A DNA stretch of 64,000 nt from Paenibacillus polymyxa (GTDB lineage: Bacteria; Bacillota; Bacilli; Paenibacillales; Paenibacillaceae), in assembly GCF_001719045.1 (NCBI RefSeq), contig NZ_CP015423.1:3319501-3383500 (forward strand), in the 5' to 3' direction. Positions 51,993-60,372 of the stretch are shown here, piece by piece (within the stretch, counting starts at the first letter, position 1; each line of letters opens with the position of its first letter). Under the pieces are notes generated by a model that was not told where the DNA came from, did no database searches, and was given only the letters and a program-made list of their open reading frames with translations. A program made the translations under genes and the position numbers.

Positions 51993-52829
51993 ATGATACA
52001 GGCGGTTGTTTTTAATCTCGAAAGTACATTGTTAGACCCCGGAGGACGAGGCTTAACCCAGGGAATGCGTGACATTTTCAGATGGAAAGGTATACAGGTA
52101 ACTGAAGAACAGGTATCTCATGGGCGAGGAATGCCGATCCGGGATCATATTGCGAATGTGCTGGGACTTTCAGAGGTTCGGAAAAAATGGCTGGAGTGCT
52201 TTGGTGCGCATCCTGGCAGAGTGGATATTGAGCATATTTATCTCGAGCTTGTCCCTGTTCTCCGCTCCTTGATCCAAGGGGCTGAGCCTGCTATCGGTAT
52301 AGACAGGGCGCTGCAGGAGTTGCAGGATCGTAGTATTCAGTCAGGTGCCACTGCATCCTGTCCGATGGAGATGCTCAGTCACGTATTTACGCCTGCACAG
52401 TCACCCTATACGCTGGATTGTATGGTAGCCCCTTGTGAAGTTTCGCAGGGGAGGCCATATCCGTGGATGATCTATGAAATTGCACATCGCTTGCAGGTAT
52501 TTCCGCTGAGCGATATTGTGAAAGTAGGAGATACAGCAGCCGATATGCAAGAAGGACGGAACGCAGGTGTATGGACGATTGGTGTCTTGAACCATAACGA
52601 AAGCGTGACGACCGCAGCTCAAACGACCAGCCATGAAGCGGACGACAGAGTGGCTGAGGAACGGCGCAGACAGAGTGTATATGGTTTGAAAAGAGCAGGA
52701 GCCCACATCGTGATGAACTCGGTCGCTGACTTGCCGCGTATTTTGCGTGAAATCGAAATGCTCCAGCATACGGGAGGTTATCCTTCTTATACGAAACAGG
52801 TGAAAACAGCGGCGCTACCCCCATCATAA
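51993..52829 (+). CDS. PhnX-like (phosphonoacetaldehyde hydrolase family) HAD protein lacking key catalytic residues
   Basis: The ATG at 51993 (MIQAVVFNLEST) is in the normal position for the family. The 278-residue protein aligns along its length with phosphonoacetaldehyde hydrolase: RGMPIRDHI, GRPYPWMIYEIAHRLQVFPLSDIVKVGDTAADMQEGRNAGVWTIGV. But the nucleophile of PhnX (Asp in VIFDWAGTTVD) is Asn here (VVFNLESTLLD), and the Schiff-base Lys of the cap (LLKIDHV) is replaced (MPIRDHI). The later Asp residues (GDTAADM) remain. It is therefore probably not an active phosphonatase. No phosphonate transporter or aminotransferase gene is nearby. It stands alone before a terminator. Confidence 0.82.
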   Translation: MIQAVVFNLESTLLDPGGRGLTQGMRDIFRWKGIQVTEEQVSHGRGMPIRDHIANVLGLSEVRKKWLECFGAHPGRVDIEHIYLELVPVLRSLIQGAEPAIGIDRALQELQDRSIQSGATASCPMEMLSHVFTPAQSPYTLDCMVAPCEVSQGRPYPWMIYEIAHRLQVFPLSDIVKVGDTAADMQEGRNAGVWTIGVLNHNESVTTAAQTTSHEADDRVAEERRRQSVYGLKRAGAHIVMNSVADLPRILREIEMLQHTGGYPSYTKQVKTAALPPS

Positions 52830-52929
52830 GAACGGGTATGATTCTGGGATGCTTGAATACACACTTCTAGGTTATATGTATGCACCTACTCGGATAAAGG
52901 TGAACTCTGCTCGGCTTTCATAACATAAT

Positions 52930-52968
52930 AATGGAGCATTCGCTACGTTAGCGAATGCTCCATTTTAG
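52930..52968. terminator. Perfect 16-bp terminator hairpin
   Basis: AATGGAGCATTCGCTA (52930-52945), loop CGT, and its complement (52949-52964). It lies between the PhnX-like gene and the convergent chemoreceptor gene. Confidence 0.9.
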
Positions 52969-53013
52969 TTTACTCCTTTTCGTTTAGTTGAATCGAATCC
53001 AACATAATATTCA

Positions 53014-54765
53014 CTATTCAGCGTTTTTTACCTGGAACTGGTCGGCATGACGCTGCAGATTGTTTGATAGTGTAGTGAGATTACGGGCTACTTCGGATAG
53101 TTCTTTTACCGCTAGGGCCTGCTTCTCGGCGCTTGCTGATACATCTTCTGTCATTCCGGCAGTCTGCTGTGCCGCGCTGGCTGTGTGATTTAAATGTTGG
53201 TCTACGCTGTGACGTACCTCTTGCATCTCTACCGTCAATTGAGCTAGATGTGCGGCTAACTCCTGAACTTCCTGTGAAACCTGGGTGACTTTGTCAACAG
53301 ACTGTAGACATACTGAAATTTGGGTTTCATGTTCATTGACGGTCTTTATGTTCTCATCAAATTGATCACCCATTTGCTCAATTTGATCAACAAAGCTTCT
53401 TAAGATTTCATCGATTTCCCGAATCGATATGGCAGATTGCTGTGCAAGTTGTCCCATTTCATGAGCGACCACAGAAAAACCCTTGCCAGCTTCGCCTGCA
53501 CGTGAGGCTTCAATAGATGCATTAAAGGACAAAATCTGCGTCTGCTTTACGATGCCCTGTACCTGCTGACCGATGTTAGCCGCTTCGCGCGATTTTTCGG
53601 TTAACGCGTGTGACATACGCTGCATCTGCTTGATACGCAGGGCGCTTTCTCGTCCTTTTTCTAATAACAGTTCATGCTCACTGGCTACCTGATTACGAAC
53701 CTCATTGAGATGATGGGCCGTATTCGTAAATTGTTGCACATGGCTTCCGACTTCATCCAGCGTTTGTCCTAATCGGTCAGATTGTTGAACCGATTCCACT
53801 GCTTGATCCGCTTGGTTAATAGAGACATCGGCAATTTGCTGGAGTGTGCGGGACAGTTCCTCAGTTTGGTGGAGTGTCCCCTCCGTTGTCACGACGATAT
53901 TTTCTGATGCATGCTGGAGTGTGCTAGAACTGCTTTGAATATCTACAATTATATTGGACATGGCTTCCACCATTTTGTTTGTCAATTTGCTAATTTCGCC
54001 TAACTGATCATATGTTACTTGCGACGATGTAACCGTAAGGTTGCCGTCGGCTACTTGCTCCAGTGTATTTTTAATAAATCTCACCTGACGCAGTATCCGC
54101 CGGGTTACCAGCATCATAGCCGCAATGGAGATGATCAGAATGATGGAGATAACAGGAATAACTAATCGGTAGGCCTCGGGCAAGGTATGTTCGTATACTT
54201 CAGTCACAGAGGACAGGGATCTATCGATTCCCAAATAACCAATGATGGTTCCATCTGTATCCTTAATGGGAGTAAAGGAGGAAAACATCGTCCCCCACTC
54301 AGGGTCCGTTGTAATATCTGTAGTCACTGTTTCCCCTTGTTTCAATTTCTCTTCCGTTTCTTTAAGGGTAAAACTTACAGGAGTTCCGAATGGACTGTAG
54401 TCTTTGTCGTCCCATGCGGTTCCATCCACCGTAATTTTCCACTCATTGCCCACACGGTTGTACATATAGATGTACAGGATTCCAGTTTGCAGCCTAAGCG
54501 TATTTAACTCGTTCCGAAGCTGCTTATACTCGCTGCTTTGCTCAGATGAATCAGTATTTAAGCTCTTGACTGCAGATTTGTCCAATAACTGGGCCGTGTT
54601 CTTTGCCAGCGTTTCATTGTTTAGCTGCATGGTTGATAGAGAAGCATTCTGGATGGATTGATTGGTCGTCCACAGAACAATGACGCCAATCACGATTAAA
54701 GGAATGAGCAAGATGAAGTAGAGTTTGGATTGTAATCCCATTCTTTTTTTAACGCTGCTTTTCAT
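53014..54765 (-). CDS. Methyl-accepting chemotaxis protein
   Basis: A 583-residue chemoreceptor. Membrane segment 1 (~residues 13-33) and segment 2 (~200-222) enclose a ~165-residue extracellular sensor of the single-Cache type (LRTELNTLRLQTGILYIYMY-like region, FTPIKDTDGTIIGYLGIDRS). HAMP (~223-280) follows, then the long helical hairpin signalling domain whose tip contains ILSFNASIEASRAGEAGKGFSVVAHEMGQLA. There is no C-terminal CheR-tether pentapeptide. It signals through CheA to the flagellar motor. AAGGAG precedes the ATG. Ligand unknown; single-Cache domains often bind organic acids or amino acids. Confidence 0.9.
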   Translation of the reverse strand: MKSSVKKRMGLQSKLYFILLIPLIVIGVIVLWTTNQSIQNASLSTMQLNNETLAKNTAQLLDKSAVKSLNTDSSEQSSEYKQLRNELNTLRLQTGILYIYMYNRVGNEWKITVDGTAWDDKDYSPFGTPVSFTLKETEEKLKQGETVTTDITTDPEWGTMFSSFTPIKDTDGTIIGYLGIDRSLSSVTEVYEHTLPEAYRLVIPVISIILIISIAAMMLVTRRILRQVRFIKNTLEQVADGNLTVTSSQVTYDQLGEISKLTNKMVEAMSNIIVDIQSSSSTLQHASENIVVTTEGTLHQTEELSRTLQQIADVSINQADQAVESVQQSDRLGQTLDEVGSHVQQFTNTAHHLNEVRNQVASEHELLLEKGRESALRIKQMQRMSHALTEKSREAANIGQQVQGIVKQTQILSFNASIEASRAGEAGKGFSVVAHEMGQLAQQSAISIREIDEILRSFVDQIEQMGDQFDENIKTVNEHETQISVCLQSVDKVTQVSQEVQELAAHLAQLTVEMQEVRHSVDQHLNHTASAAQQTAGMTEDVSASAEKQALAVKELSEVARNLTTLSNNLQRHADQFQVKNAE

Positions 54766-54886
54766 AATATGCTCCTTACTATGTTTTTTTCACCTTAATA
54801 TATAACGTGTACAAATAGGGAAATATGAATAGTTATTCAGATGTTTCATGATTTTTTTGCGTATTTGCGTAAATTCTCATGAAAAA

Positions 54887-54918
54887 AGCCTTAGCCCGGT
54901 AAGTACCGAGCTAAGGCT
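54887..54918 (-). terminator. Terminator of the nrd operon
   Basis: AGCCTTAGCCCGGTA (54887-54901) pairs with TACCGAGCTAAGGCT (54904-54918); on the minus strand it is followed by a T run just past the beta-subunit stop. Confidence 0.88.
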
Positions 54919-54931
54919 GTAATCTTATGAC

Positions 54932-55963
54932 TTACAAATCGTCAAATCCGTTGTCATCTCCGACCTTGCCATAATTGCGTGATTTTGCTTCAAAGAAGTC
55001 CGTTTTTGTCGCATTCAGCGCTTCATCTGAGAATGGTTTGATCCAAGGCATACAGTTTACATCTACGCCTTCGTACGCTTTGTCCATACCAAGCAGTCTC
55101 AGGCGCATATTTGCCATGTATTTGATGTAATCGCTCAGCTCGTTCAAGTCGATGCCGCGAACCTCTTTGAGCGTATAATGCGCCCAATTCGTTTCGAGCT
55201 CCACAGCTCGGTCAATCATACGATAGACATAGTCCGTATTTTCCTTGGTATTCAACTCAGGGAAATCGGACAATAGCTGCTTGAACACTTCGGCGAAGAA
55301 GTAGCAATGCTGATTTTCATCACGCTGAATATACGAGATCATTTGGCTGGTTGCCATCATTTTCTGATCACGAGCCAAGTTGTAGAAGAACGCAAACGTA
55401 CTGTAAAAGAAAATGCCTTCCAAAATCAAATCCGCTACCATCGCTTGGAAAAAGGTCTGTGGGTTCTGCTCATCGCGGAACTCCTGATAAATGTCCGAGA
55501 TGAATGTGTTACGCTCCAGCAGGACGGGATCGTTTTTCCAGTATTCAAAAATTTCCTTCTGTTCCTGATCTGACACCAAAGAAGACAGAACGTAGGAGTA
55601 GGACTGGTTATGCACCACTTCCTGCTGCCCGATAATCGCTGAAATAGCTTCCAATGAAGAGTCGGTAAAATAACGTTTTACATCCCCGACAAACATCGTT
55701 TGCATCGAATCCAGTACAGCCAGCAGGCCGATGTTAATTTTGAAGGTGCGCTGTTCTTCGGCATCCAGCACAGGGAACTGGGACGCGTCCTTGGACATCG
55801 GAATTTCATCTGGAATCCAGTGGTTCAGCAGTAGCACTTTATACAATTTGTACATATGCGGCATCCGAATATCGTTCCAATTCAAAATACCGGAGCTTTC
55901 GCCTTCAATAATACGGGTAGAGCGATTGGGCGCTTCCGTGTTAAAAATCTTCTGTAACTGCAT
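54932..55963 (-). CDS. nrdB: Ribonucleoside-diphosphate reductase, beta (radical) subunit
   Basis: A 343-residue class I radical subunit. Metal ligands are in place: Asp in LLAVLDSMQTMF, Glu and His in IIGQQEVVHNQSY, Glu in LILEGIFFYS, and Glu/His in QRDENQHCYF. The Tyr three residues after His (EVVHNQSY) is the expected radical site. It generates the radical needed by the alpha subunit to reduce ribonucleotides. It lies 20 bp after the alpha gene in one operon. The C-terminal acidic tail (GDDNGFDDL) is the segment that docks on the alpha subunit. Confidence 0.93.
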   Translation of the reverse strand: MQLQKIFNTEAPNRSTRIIEGESSGILNWNDIRMPHMYKLYKVLLLNHWIPDEIPMSKDASQFPVLDAEEQRTFKINIGLLAVLDSMQTMFVGDVKRYFTDSSLEAISAIIGQQEVVHNQSYSYVLSSLVSDQEQKEIFEYWKNDPVLLERNTFISDIYQEFRDEQNPQTFFQAMVADLILEGIFFYSTFAFFYNLARDQKMMATSQMISYIQRDENQHCYFFAEVFKQLLSDFPELNTKENTDYVYRMIDRAVELETNWAHYTLKEVRGIDLNELSDYIKYMANMRLRLLGMDKAYEGVDVNCMPWIKPFSDEALNATKTDFFEAKSRNYGKVGDDNGFDDL

Positions 55964-55983
55964 GAGAGCTTCTCTCCTTTAGT

Positions 55984-58317
55984 TTAGGATGCGCAGCTAT
56001 CACATTCTTCAATCGTCAGTGCGCGGCTGCGTACATAATAGGTCGATTTCATACCTGATTTCCAGGCATGGATGTGCAGCTCTAAAAATTCAGTTGCTTT
56101 AATATCAGGTCGTACATACAGGTTAAAGCTTTGGCCCTGGTCAATATGACGCTGACGTGCAGAAGCCATGTTGATCGAAGCGTGTTGATCCAGCAAGAAA
56201 GCCGTCTTGTAGTACCAGATGGTTTTTTCGTTCAAATCCGGTGCAGGGTTAGCAATCTTGTAAGTTGTTTTCTCTTCATAGGAAAGCAGCTCGTACAATG
56301 GATCAATGCTGGCGGTAGAACCTGCAATAATAGACGTGGACCCGTTAGGCGCGATGGCGAACAGCCATGCGTTGCGGACACCATTTTGTTTGACTTCTTC
56401 TGCAAGCTCGCTCCACTCGGACGTAGTGACAAATTTGCCTTCGCGTGTACCATCCGTATAGCCACGGGAAGTGAAATAGTGCCCAGTAGACCAGTCAGAA
56501 CCCTCGAATTTGGCATAACGGCCTTTTTCTTTCGCTAGCTCCATGCTGGATTTGACGGCCAGGTAGTTAATTTTTTCATACAAATGATCGTTATATGTTA
56601 CCGCTTCATCGGATTCCCAACGGATACCTTCCAGTGCGAGTAGATGATGCAGTCCAAATGTACCCAGACCGACAGCGCGATATTGGCTGTTCGTATATTG
56701 TGCTTGGAGTACTTCAATGTTGTTGATATCAATAACATTATCCAGCATACGTACCTGAATCGGTACAAGGCGATCCAGCACACCTGCCGGAACCGCACGA
56801 GCCAGATGGATGGAGTTCAGGTTGCACACCACAAAGTCGCCAGGAATTTTGGAAATAACGATGCGTGTTTGTCCGTCCTTGGTGACCAATTCTTCTTTTT
56901 CTACTACAGTTGCAGATTGGTTTTGCATAATTTCCGTACACAGGTTGGAGGAATATACCATACCATGGGCGCGGTTCGGGTTCGCCCGGTTTACCGTATC
57001 ACGGTAGAACATGTACGGTGTACCTGTTTCCAGTTGTGACTTCATCAGGCGCTTCATGATGTCGATGGCAGGCACTGTAATACGAGAGAGAATGGGATGC
57101 TGTGACGCCTCCTCATACTTCTCGCGGAAGGTACCTGAACCGAAGGTTTCATCATAAAAATCTTCCAGTCCCAGTGGACGACCGTTGTCATCTTTCCAGC
57201 CCATCACCTTCTTCACTTCATGCGGACAGAACAGATTCCATTCACCCCGTGCTTCGACCCGCTCCATGAACAGATCAGGCAGACATACGCCATGGAACAC
57301 GTCATGTGCACGCATCCGCTCGTCACCGTTGTTCAGCTTCAGGTCAAGGAACGCGAGGATGTCCTTGTGGAATACGTCCAGATATACGGCAATTGCACCT
57401 TTGCGAGTACCCAATTGGTCTACGCTAACAGCTGTATTGTTCAACTGGCGAATCCACGGAATGACGCCGGAACTTGTATTTTTATGTCCACGGATATCGG
57501 AGCCACGCGCCCGTACTTTACCGAGGTATACGCCGATGCCGCCGCCCATTTTGCTAAGACGGGCTACATCCGTATTGGAGTCGAAAATGCCTTCCAACGA
57601 GTCGTCTACGGTGTCGATAAAGCAGCTGGAGAGCTGTCCGGCCACCTTTTTTCCGGCATTGGACATGGTTGGTGTAGCTGCTGTCATGTACATGTTGCTC
57701 ATCGCCCAGTATGCTTCCTTCACCAGCTCCATCCGCTTGTCGGCAGGCTCTTGGTGCATCAGGTACATCGCGATGATCATGTAGCGTTCCTGCGGCAGTT
57801 CCATTACGCGTCCGTCAAAATCATTGGCCAAATAGCGCTCAGACAGCGTTAACAGCCCGATATAATCGAACAACAGATCATTTTTCGGCAATATGGAATC
57901 ACCCAACTCATCAATCTGCTCCTTGGTATAGTAGTCGAGCAGTTCTTGACGGTAAATTCCTTTTTGGACCAAATCAGTGATCAGTGGATAAAAAGCACCG
58001 TAAGGCTCGTCCGCATAGGATTTATAACGGCGGTGAGTGGCCGCTTTTTTATACAAGGAAGTGAGCAAAGCACGCGCAGCGGCAAATTTCCAGTCCGGTT
58101 CTTCCTTACTAACCAATTCAAGGGCAGCCATCGCAAACGCGTTGCTAATGTCATCCCCCGTGACTTCGTCCCGGCGCAGTTTGCTAGTTACACCACGAAT
58201 GAGACGATCTTTATCCAGCTTGTCCAGCCCGCTGAGTACACGGTCGGCATATACGGAAATGCGTATTTCATCAAAAGCCAACTGGCGATTGTTTGGTTTG
58301 GTTACGATTTGTGGCAT
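55984..58317 (-). CDS. nrdA: Ribonucleoside-diphosphate reductase, alpha (catalytic) subunit
   Basis: The ATG at 58317 (MPQIVTKPNNRQLAFDEIR) has GCGAGG upstream; longer in-frame extensions show no ribosome site and would run through the regulatory boxes. The 777-residue enzyme has an N-terminal ATP-cone (~1-95), which gives allosteric control of overall activity, then the ten-stranded barrel. Active-site Cys residues are seen in QLSSCFID and NLCTEI. The C-terminus ends EECDSCAS, the CxxC pair re-reduced by thioredoxin or glutaredoxin. No nrdI/nrdH genes are adjacent, which with the ATP-cone favours a class Ia-like enzyme over the Bacillus Ib type. Two NrdR-type boxes lie upstream. Confidence 0.93.
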   Translation of the reverse strand: MPQIVTKPNNRQLAFDEIRISVYADRVLSGLDKLDKDRLIRGVTSKLRRDEVTGDDISNAFAMAALELVSKEEPDWKFAAARALLTSLYKKAATHRRYKSYADEPYGAFYPLITDLVQKGIYRQELLDYYTKEQIDELGDSILPKNDLLFDYIGLLTLSERYLANDFDGRVMELPQERYMIIAMYLMHQEPADKRMELVKEAYWAMSNMYMTAATPTMSNAGKKVAGQLSSCFIDTVDDSLEGIFDSNTDVARLSKMGGGIGVYLGKVRARGSDIRGHKNTSSGVIPWIRQLNNTAVSVDQLGTRKGAIAVYLDVFHKDILAFLDLKLNNGDERMRAHDVFHGVCLPDLFMERVEARGEWNLFCPHEVKKVMGWKDDNGRPLGLEDFYDETFGSGTFREKYEEASQHPILSRITVPAIDIMKRLMKSQLETGTPYMFYRDTVNRANPNRAHGMVYSSNLCTEIMQNQSATVVEKEELVTKDGQTRIVISKIPGDFVVCNLNSIHLARAVPAGVLDRLVPIQVRMLDNVIDINNIEVLQAQYTNSQYRAVGLGTFGLHHLLALEGIRWESDEAVTYNDHLYEKINYLAVKSSMELAKEKGRYAKFEGSDWSTGHYFTSRGYTDGTREGKFVTTSEWSELAEEVKQNGVRNAWLFAIAPNGSTSIIAGSTASIDPLYELLSYEEKTTYKIANPAPDLNEKTIWYYKTAFLLDQHASINMASARQRHIDQGQSFNLYVRPDIKATEFLELHIHAWKSGMKSTYYVRSRALTIEECDSCAS

Positions 58318-58516
58318 AGGATTAATTCCTCGCTTTCCTGATTTGGAATCATACTTGGGAATAGGCATGAAAATGATCATGATGAGAAGATAATGGCGAA
58401 AAAAAGCGATGGTCAGACAGCATTTGGGGGCTGTATGTAATCCAATAACATAGAAATAGCGATGCACCTGCCAATGAAGGGGGAAAAGATGGTTCCCGTA
58501 CGATTTATCGGCTACA

Positions 58517-58563
58517 TCACTATATTTAGACGTGTTATGAATATTTAACCCAACATATTGTGT
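58517..58563 (-). promoter_or_regulatory. Paired NrdR boxes upstream of nrdA
   Basis: Box 1 TCACTATATTTAGACG (58517-58532) and box 2 ACCCAACATATTGTGT (58548-58563) start exactly 31 bp apart, the phase seen for tandem NrdR sites. Box 2 matches the consensus ACACWATATATWGTGT at 14 of 16 positions; box 1 at 11 of 16 by my count. On the minus strand TTGAAA (58584-58579) with CAATAT 17 bp further on is a possible promoter overlapping box 2. Confidence 0.75.
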
Positions 58564-58844
58564 GTATAAACTTAAAATTTCAAATAAGTGCAAGGAGTAT
58601 TATAGCAACATTCGAAGCCATACGTAAAGGAAAAGGAATGGAAAATCAAAATATACAGAGAAGTCGTGGGCTGTATTTGAATTGAGGCTATTTGAACGGT
58701 ACAATGAATGATAAAGATGTTTCCTACAGAAACAAGCAGCATACATATGAACTTTTTTTGTGAAATAAGGTTGCTCGTTCTATCGGACTGAAATTTTAGA
58801 TTTTTAAAGAAGCGACGATTTTAAATTAAAGGAGGAACTTGGCG

Positions 58845-59192
58845 ATGGCTATTGCAGAAGTGACAGTGATCCCGATTGGAACGGGGAGTACAAGCTTGAG
58901 CGACTACGTTGCCCAGATGCAAAAAGTGTTGAAGATGCAAAAAGGAATTACCTATGAGCTTACCTCCATGAGTACGATTATTGAAGGTTCGTTGGACGAT
59001 GTGTTCACCGCCATTGCTGCGCTGCACGAAGCGCCATTCCTGTCTGGAGCCAAGCGTGTTTCCACCTCGGTCAAAATTGATGATCGCCGTGACAAGCCTT
59101 CCTCCAGTCACCAAAAGCTCCGTTCCGTCGCAGAGAAACTATCTGGCACCGCGACAGGAAATGTTACCGAATTAAATCCAAATCCTAGCTGA
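58845..59192 (+). CDS. MTH1187/YqgV-family thiamine-binding-type protein
   Basis: The ATG at 58845 (MAIAEVTVIPIGTGSTSLSDYV) follows GGAGGA. The 115-residue protein has the MTH1187/YkoF-like ferredoxin fold: EVTVIPIGTG, YELTSMSTIIEGSLDDVFTAI, and HEAPFLSGAKRVSTSVKIDDRRD are highly typical. Family members bind thiamine or related pyrimidines and assemble as tetramers; their cellular role is poorly known. It is a single gene ahead of the tRNA, on the opposite strand to the nrd operon. Confidence 0.9.
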   Translation: MAIAEVTVIPIGTGSTSLSDYVAQMQKVLKMQKGITYELTSMSTIIEGSLDDVFTAIAALHEAPFLSGAKRVSTSVKIDDRRDKPSSSHQKLRSVAEKLSGTATGNVTELNPNPS

Positions 59193-59210
59193 AAAAGTTG
59201 ATGTAAGTGA

Positions 59211-59238
59211 TTGATTTTTATGTAACTAAGAGTATAAT
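59211..59238 (+). promoter_or_regulatory. Promoter of the tRNA-Thr gene
   Basis: TTGATT (59211-59216), a 16-bp spacer and TATAAT (59233-59238), 27 bp before the mature tRNA. Confidence 0.75.
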
Positions 59239-59265
59239 AGTTTTTGTTGTCAGTTACACTGACCT

Positions 59266-59337
59266 GCTGGTGTAGCTCAGGGGTAGAGCAACGCACTCGT
59301 AATGCGTAGGTCGGGGGTTCAATTCCCTTCACCAGCA
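59266..59337 (+). tRNA. tRNA-Thr (anticodon CGU)
   Basis: A complete 72-nt cloverleaf. The acceptor stem GCTGGTG pairs with CACCAGC and is followed by discriminator A; the D arm has AGCTCAGGGGTAGAGC; the anticodon stem ACGCA/TGCGT holds loop CTCGTAA with anticodon CGT at 59298-59300 (reads ACG, Thr); the T arm has GGGGTTCAATTCCC. CCA is not encoded. It is followed by a terminator and then by a decayed integrase fragment, so its 3' half is a likely attachment site. Confidence 0.95.
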
Positions 59338-59355
59338 TAGCTATCATCTCAAGCA

Positions 59356-59395
59356 CAGCGCGGCTTCCAAGCTTTTTGGAGGGCGCGCTTTTTTG
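59356..59395 (+). terminator. Terminator after tRNA-Thr
   Basis: A GCGCG-based stem (AGCGCGGCTTCC with GGAGGGCGCGCT) followed by a T run. Confidence 0.8.
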
Positions 59396-59430
59396 TGATT
59401 CTGGACAATCTTCTAACAATCTTCTAACCT

Positions 59431-59583
59431 TTAGTATAGTAAAGTGGTTTTTTCAGTGTTCATGAGTTCCCTGTTATGAGCGTGTCTTAGATCATAGAAA
59501 CGAATCCGCGGAAAGTCAGGGTGCTCTTTTACGATTGTGTCCAAAATACGATAGTAATGTCGTGCATTCGGTGCAGTGATTGC
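59431..59583 (-). pseudogene. Remnant of a phage-type tyrosine integrase
   Basis: On the minus strand a frame without a start encodes PNARHYYRILDTIVKEH, then FPRIRFYDLRHAH, the conserved R..Y..DLRHTH box of tyrosine site-specific recombinases containing the catalytic Arg and His region. Upstream it is cut by a stop (59584-59586), and downstream it runs into unrelated codons and a stop at 59431. Only about 50 codons remain of a ~370-codon gene. Its position directly behind tRNA-Thr, reading toward the tRNA, is that of an integrase at an element's edge. Confidence 0.82.
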
Positions 59584-59652
59584 TTACATTCTGGCTGAGG
59601 CTTATGTGGATGGTAAATCGGCTGAAGCCACAGGCACGTGCAATCAAGAATA
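59567..59652 (+). pseudogene. Short plus-strand coding remnant
   Basis: On the plus strand an open stretch reads FGAVIAYILAEAYVDGKSAE and ends at a stop at 59650-59652. It looks protein-like, has no start signal, and abuts the integrase remnant on the other strand. It is probably the tail of a different deleted gene. No family is assigned. Confidence 0.4.
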
Positions 59653-59796
59653 ATCATAAACGGTAAAAATTGCCAGAGGTTCGCTGGCAATTTTTCATTT
59701 TGAAGATTTTAATACCTTGTGCTAGTATTAGGCTAATAAAATATCAATTTTTTTATCAACTTTAATTATTTTATTTCGTTTACTGGAGGATGGATA

Positions 59797-60372
59797 ATGA
59801 AAACCAAGGATATAGATATCCGTAAATCCCTTCATTGTATACTCCAAAAAGAGCATGAGCTTGAACCGGATACACTGATACTTGATGAGTTAGTTGTATG
59901 TCAAGGCGATGCACGAATTGACGTTGCTGTTGTAAATGGGGAAATGAATGGCTATGAGATAAAAAGTGAGAGTGATACATTAAGTAGACTCCCATCACAA
60001 TCTGAGTACTACAATAAGGTTTTTGATAAAGTTACTATATTGACAGCTTCAAAGTTTGTTGAGGGGATTATAGATATAATTCCTGAATGGTGGGGAATAA
60101 CACAAGCCGAAAAAGAAGAGGACGGAATGGTTCATTTTTTTGTGTTAAGGGAGGCGCAGAAGAATTTAAACATTGATGCGCTCTCTTTAGCACAGCTCCT
60201 TTGGCGCGATGAAGCTATTTCGATACTAAAAGAAAGAGGCTTACAGAAAGGATTACTGAGCAAGCCTCGGCAAGTATTATGGAGAGCATTGGCTGAAAAC
60301 TTACCATTGCAAGAACTTCAAGATGAAGTGAGAGGGAAACTTAAGGCAAGGTCACGGTGGCGAGTTCATTAA
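59797..60372 (+). CDS. sce7726-family protein (PD-(D/E)XK nuclease-like)
   Basis: A 191-residue protein with a TTTACTGGAGG-type site before the ATG. ILDELVVCQGDARIDVAVVNG followed by GYEIKSESDTLSRLPSQ gives Asp...Glu-x-Lys, the core of the PD-(D/E)XK nuclease fold, in the arrangement of the sce7726 family. YYNKVFDKVTILT and DIIPEWWGI continue that match. The family has no established biochemical function that I know of; it is often found in variable genome regions next to a beta-protein/sce7725 partner. That partner is present here, convergent and overlapping by 32 bp at the 3' ends. Low GC and location behind an integrase remnant indicate horizontal transfer. Confidence 0.8.
   Translation: MKTKDIDIRKSLHCILQKEHELEPDTLILDELVVCQGDARIDVAVVNGEMNGYEIKSESDTLSRLPSQSEYYNKVFDKVTILTASKFVEGIIDIIPEWWGITQAEKEEDGMVHFFVLREAQKNLNIDALSLAQLLWRDEAISILKERGLQKGLLSKPRQVLWRALAENLPLQELQDEVRGKLKARSRWRVH

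Noticed and set aside
57185..57852. Two overlapping plus-strand frames of about 200 codons opposite nrdA
   Set aside because: Shadows of the highly conserved ribonucleotide reductase alpha subunit.
59108..59419. 103-codon minus-strand frame across tRNA-Thr
   Set aside because: It spans the tRNA and terminator, so it cannot be a protein gene.
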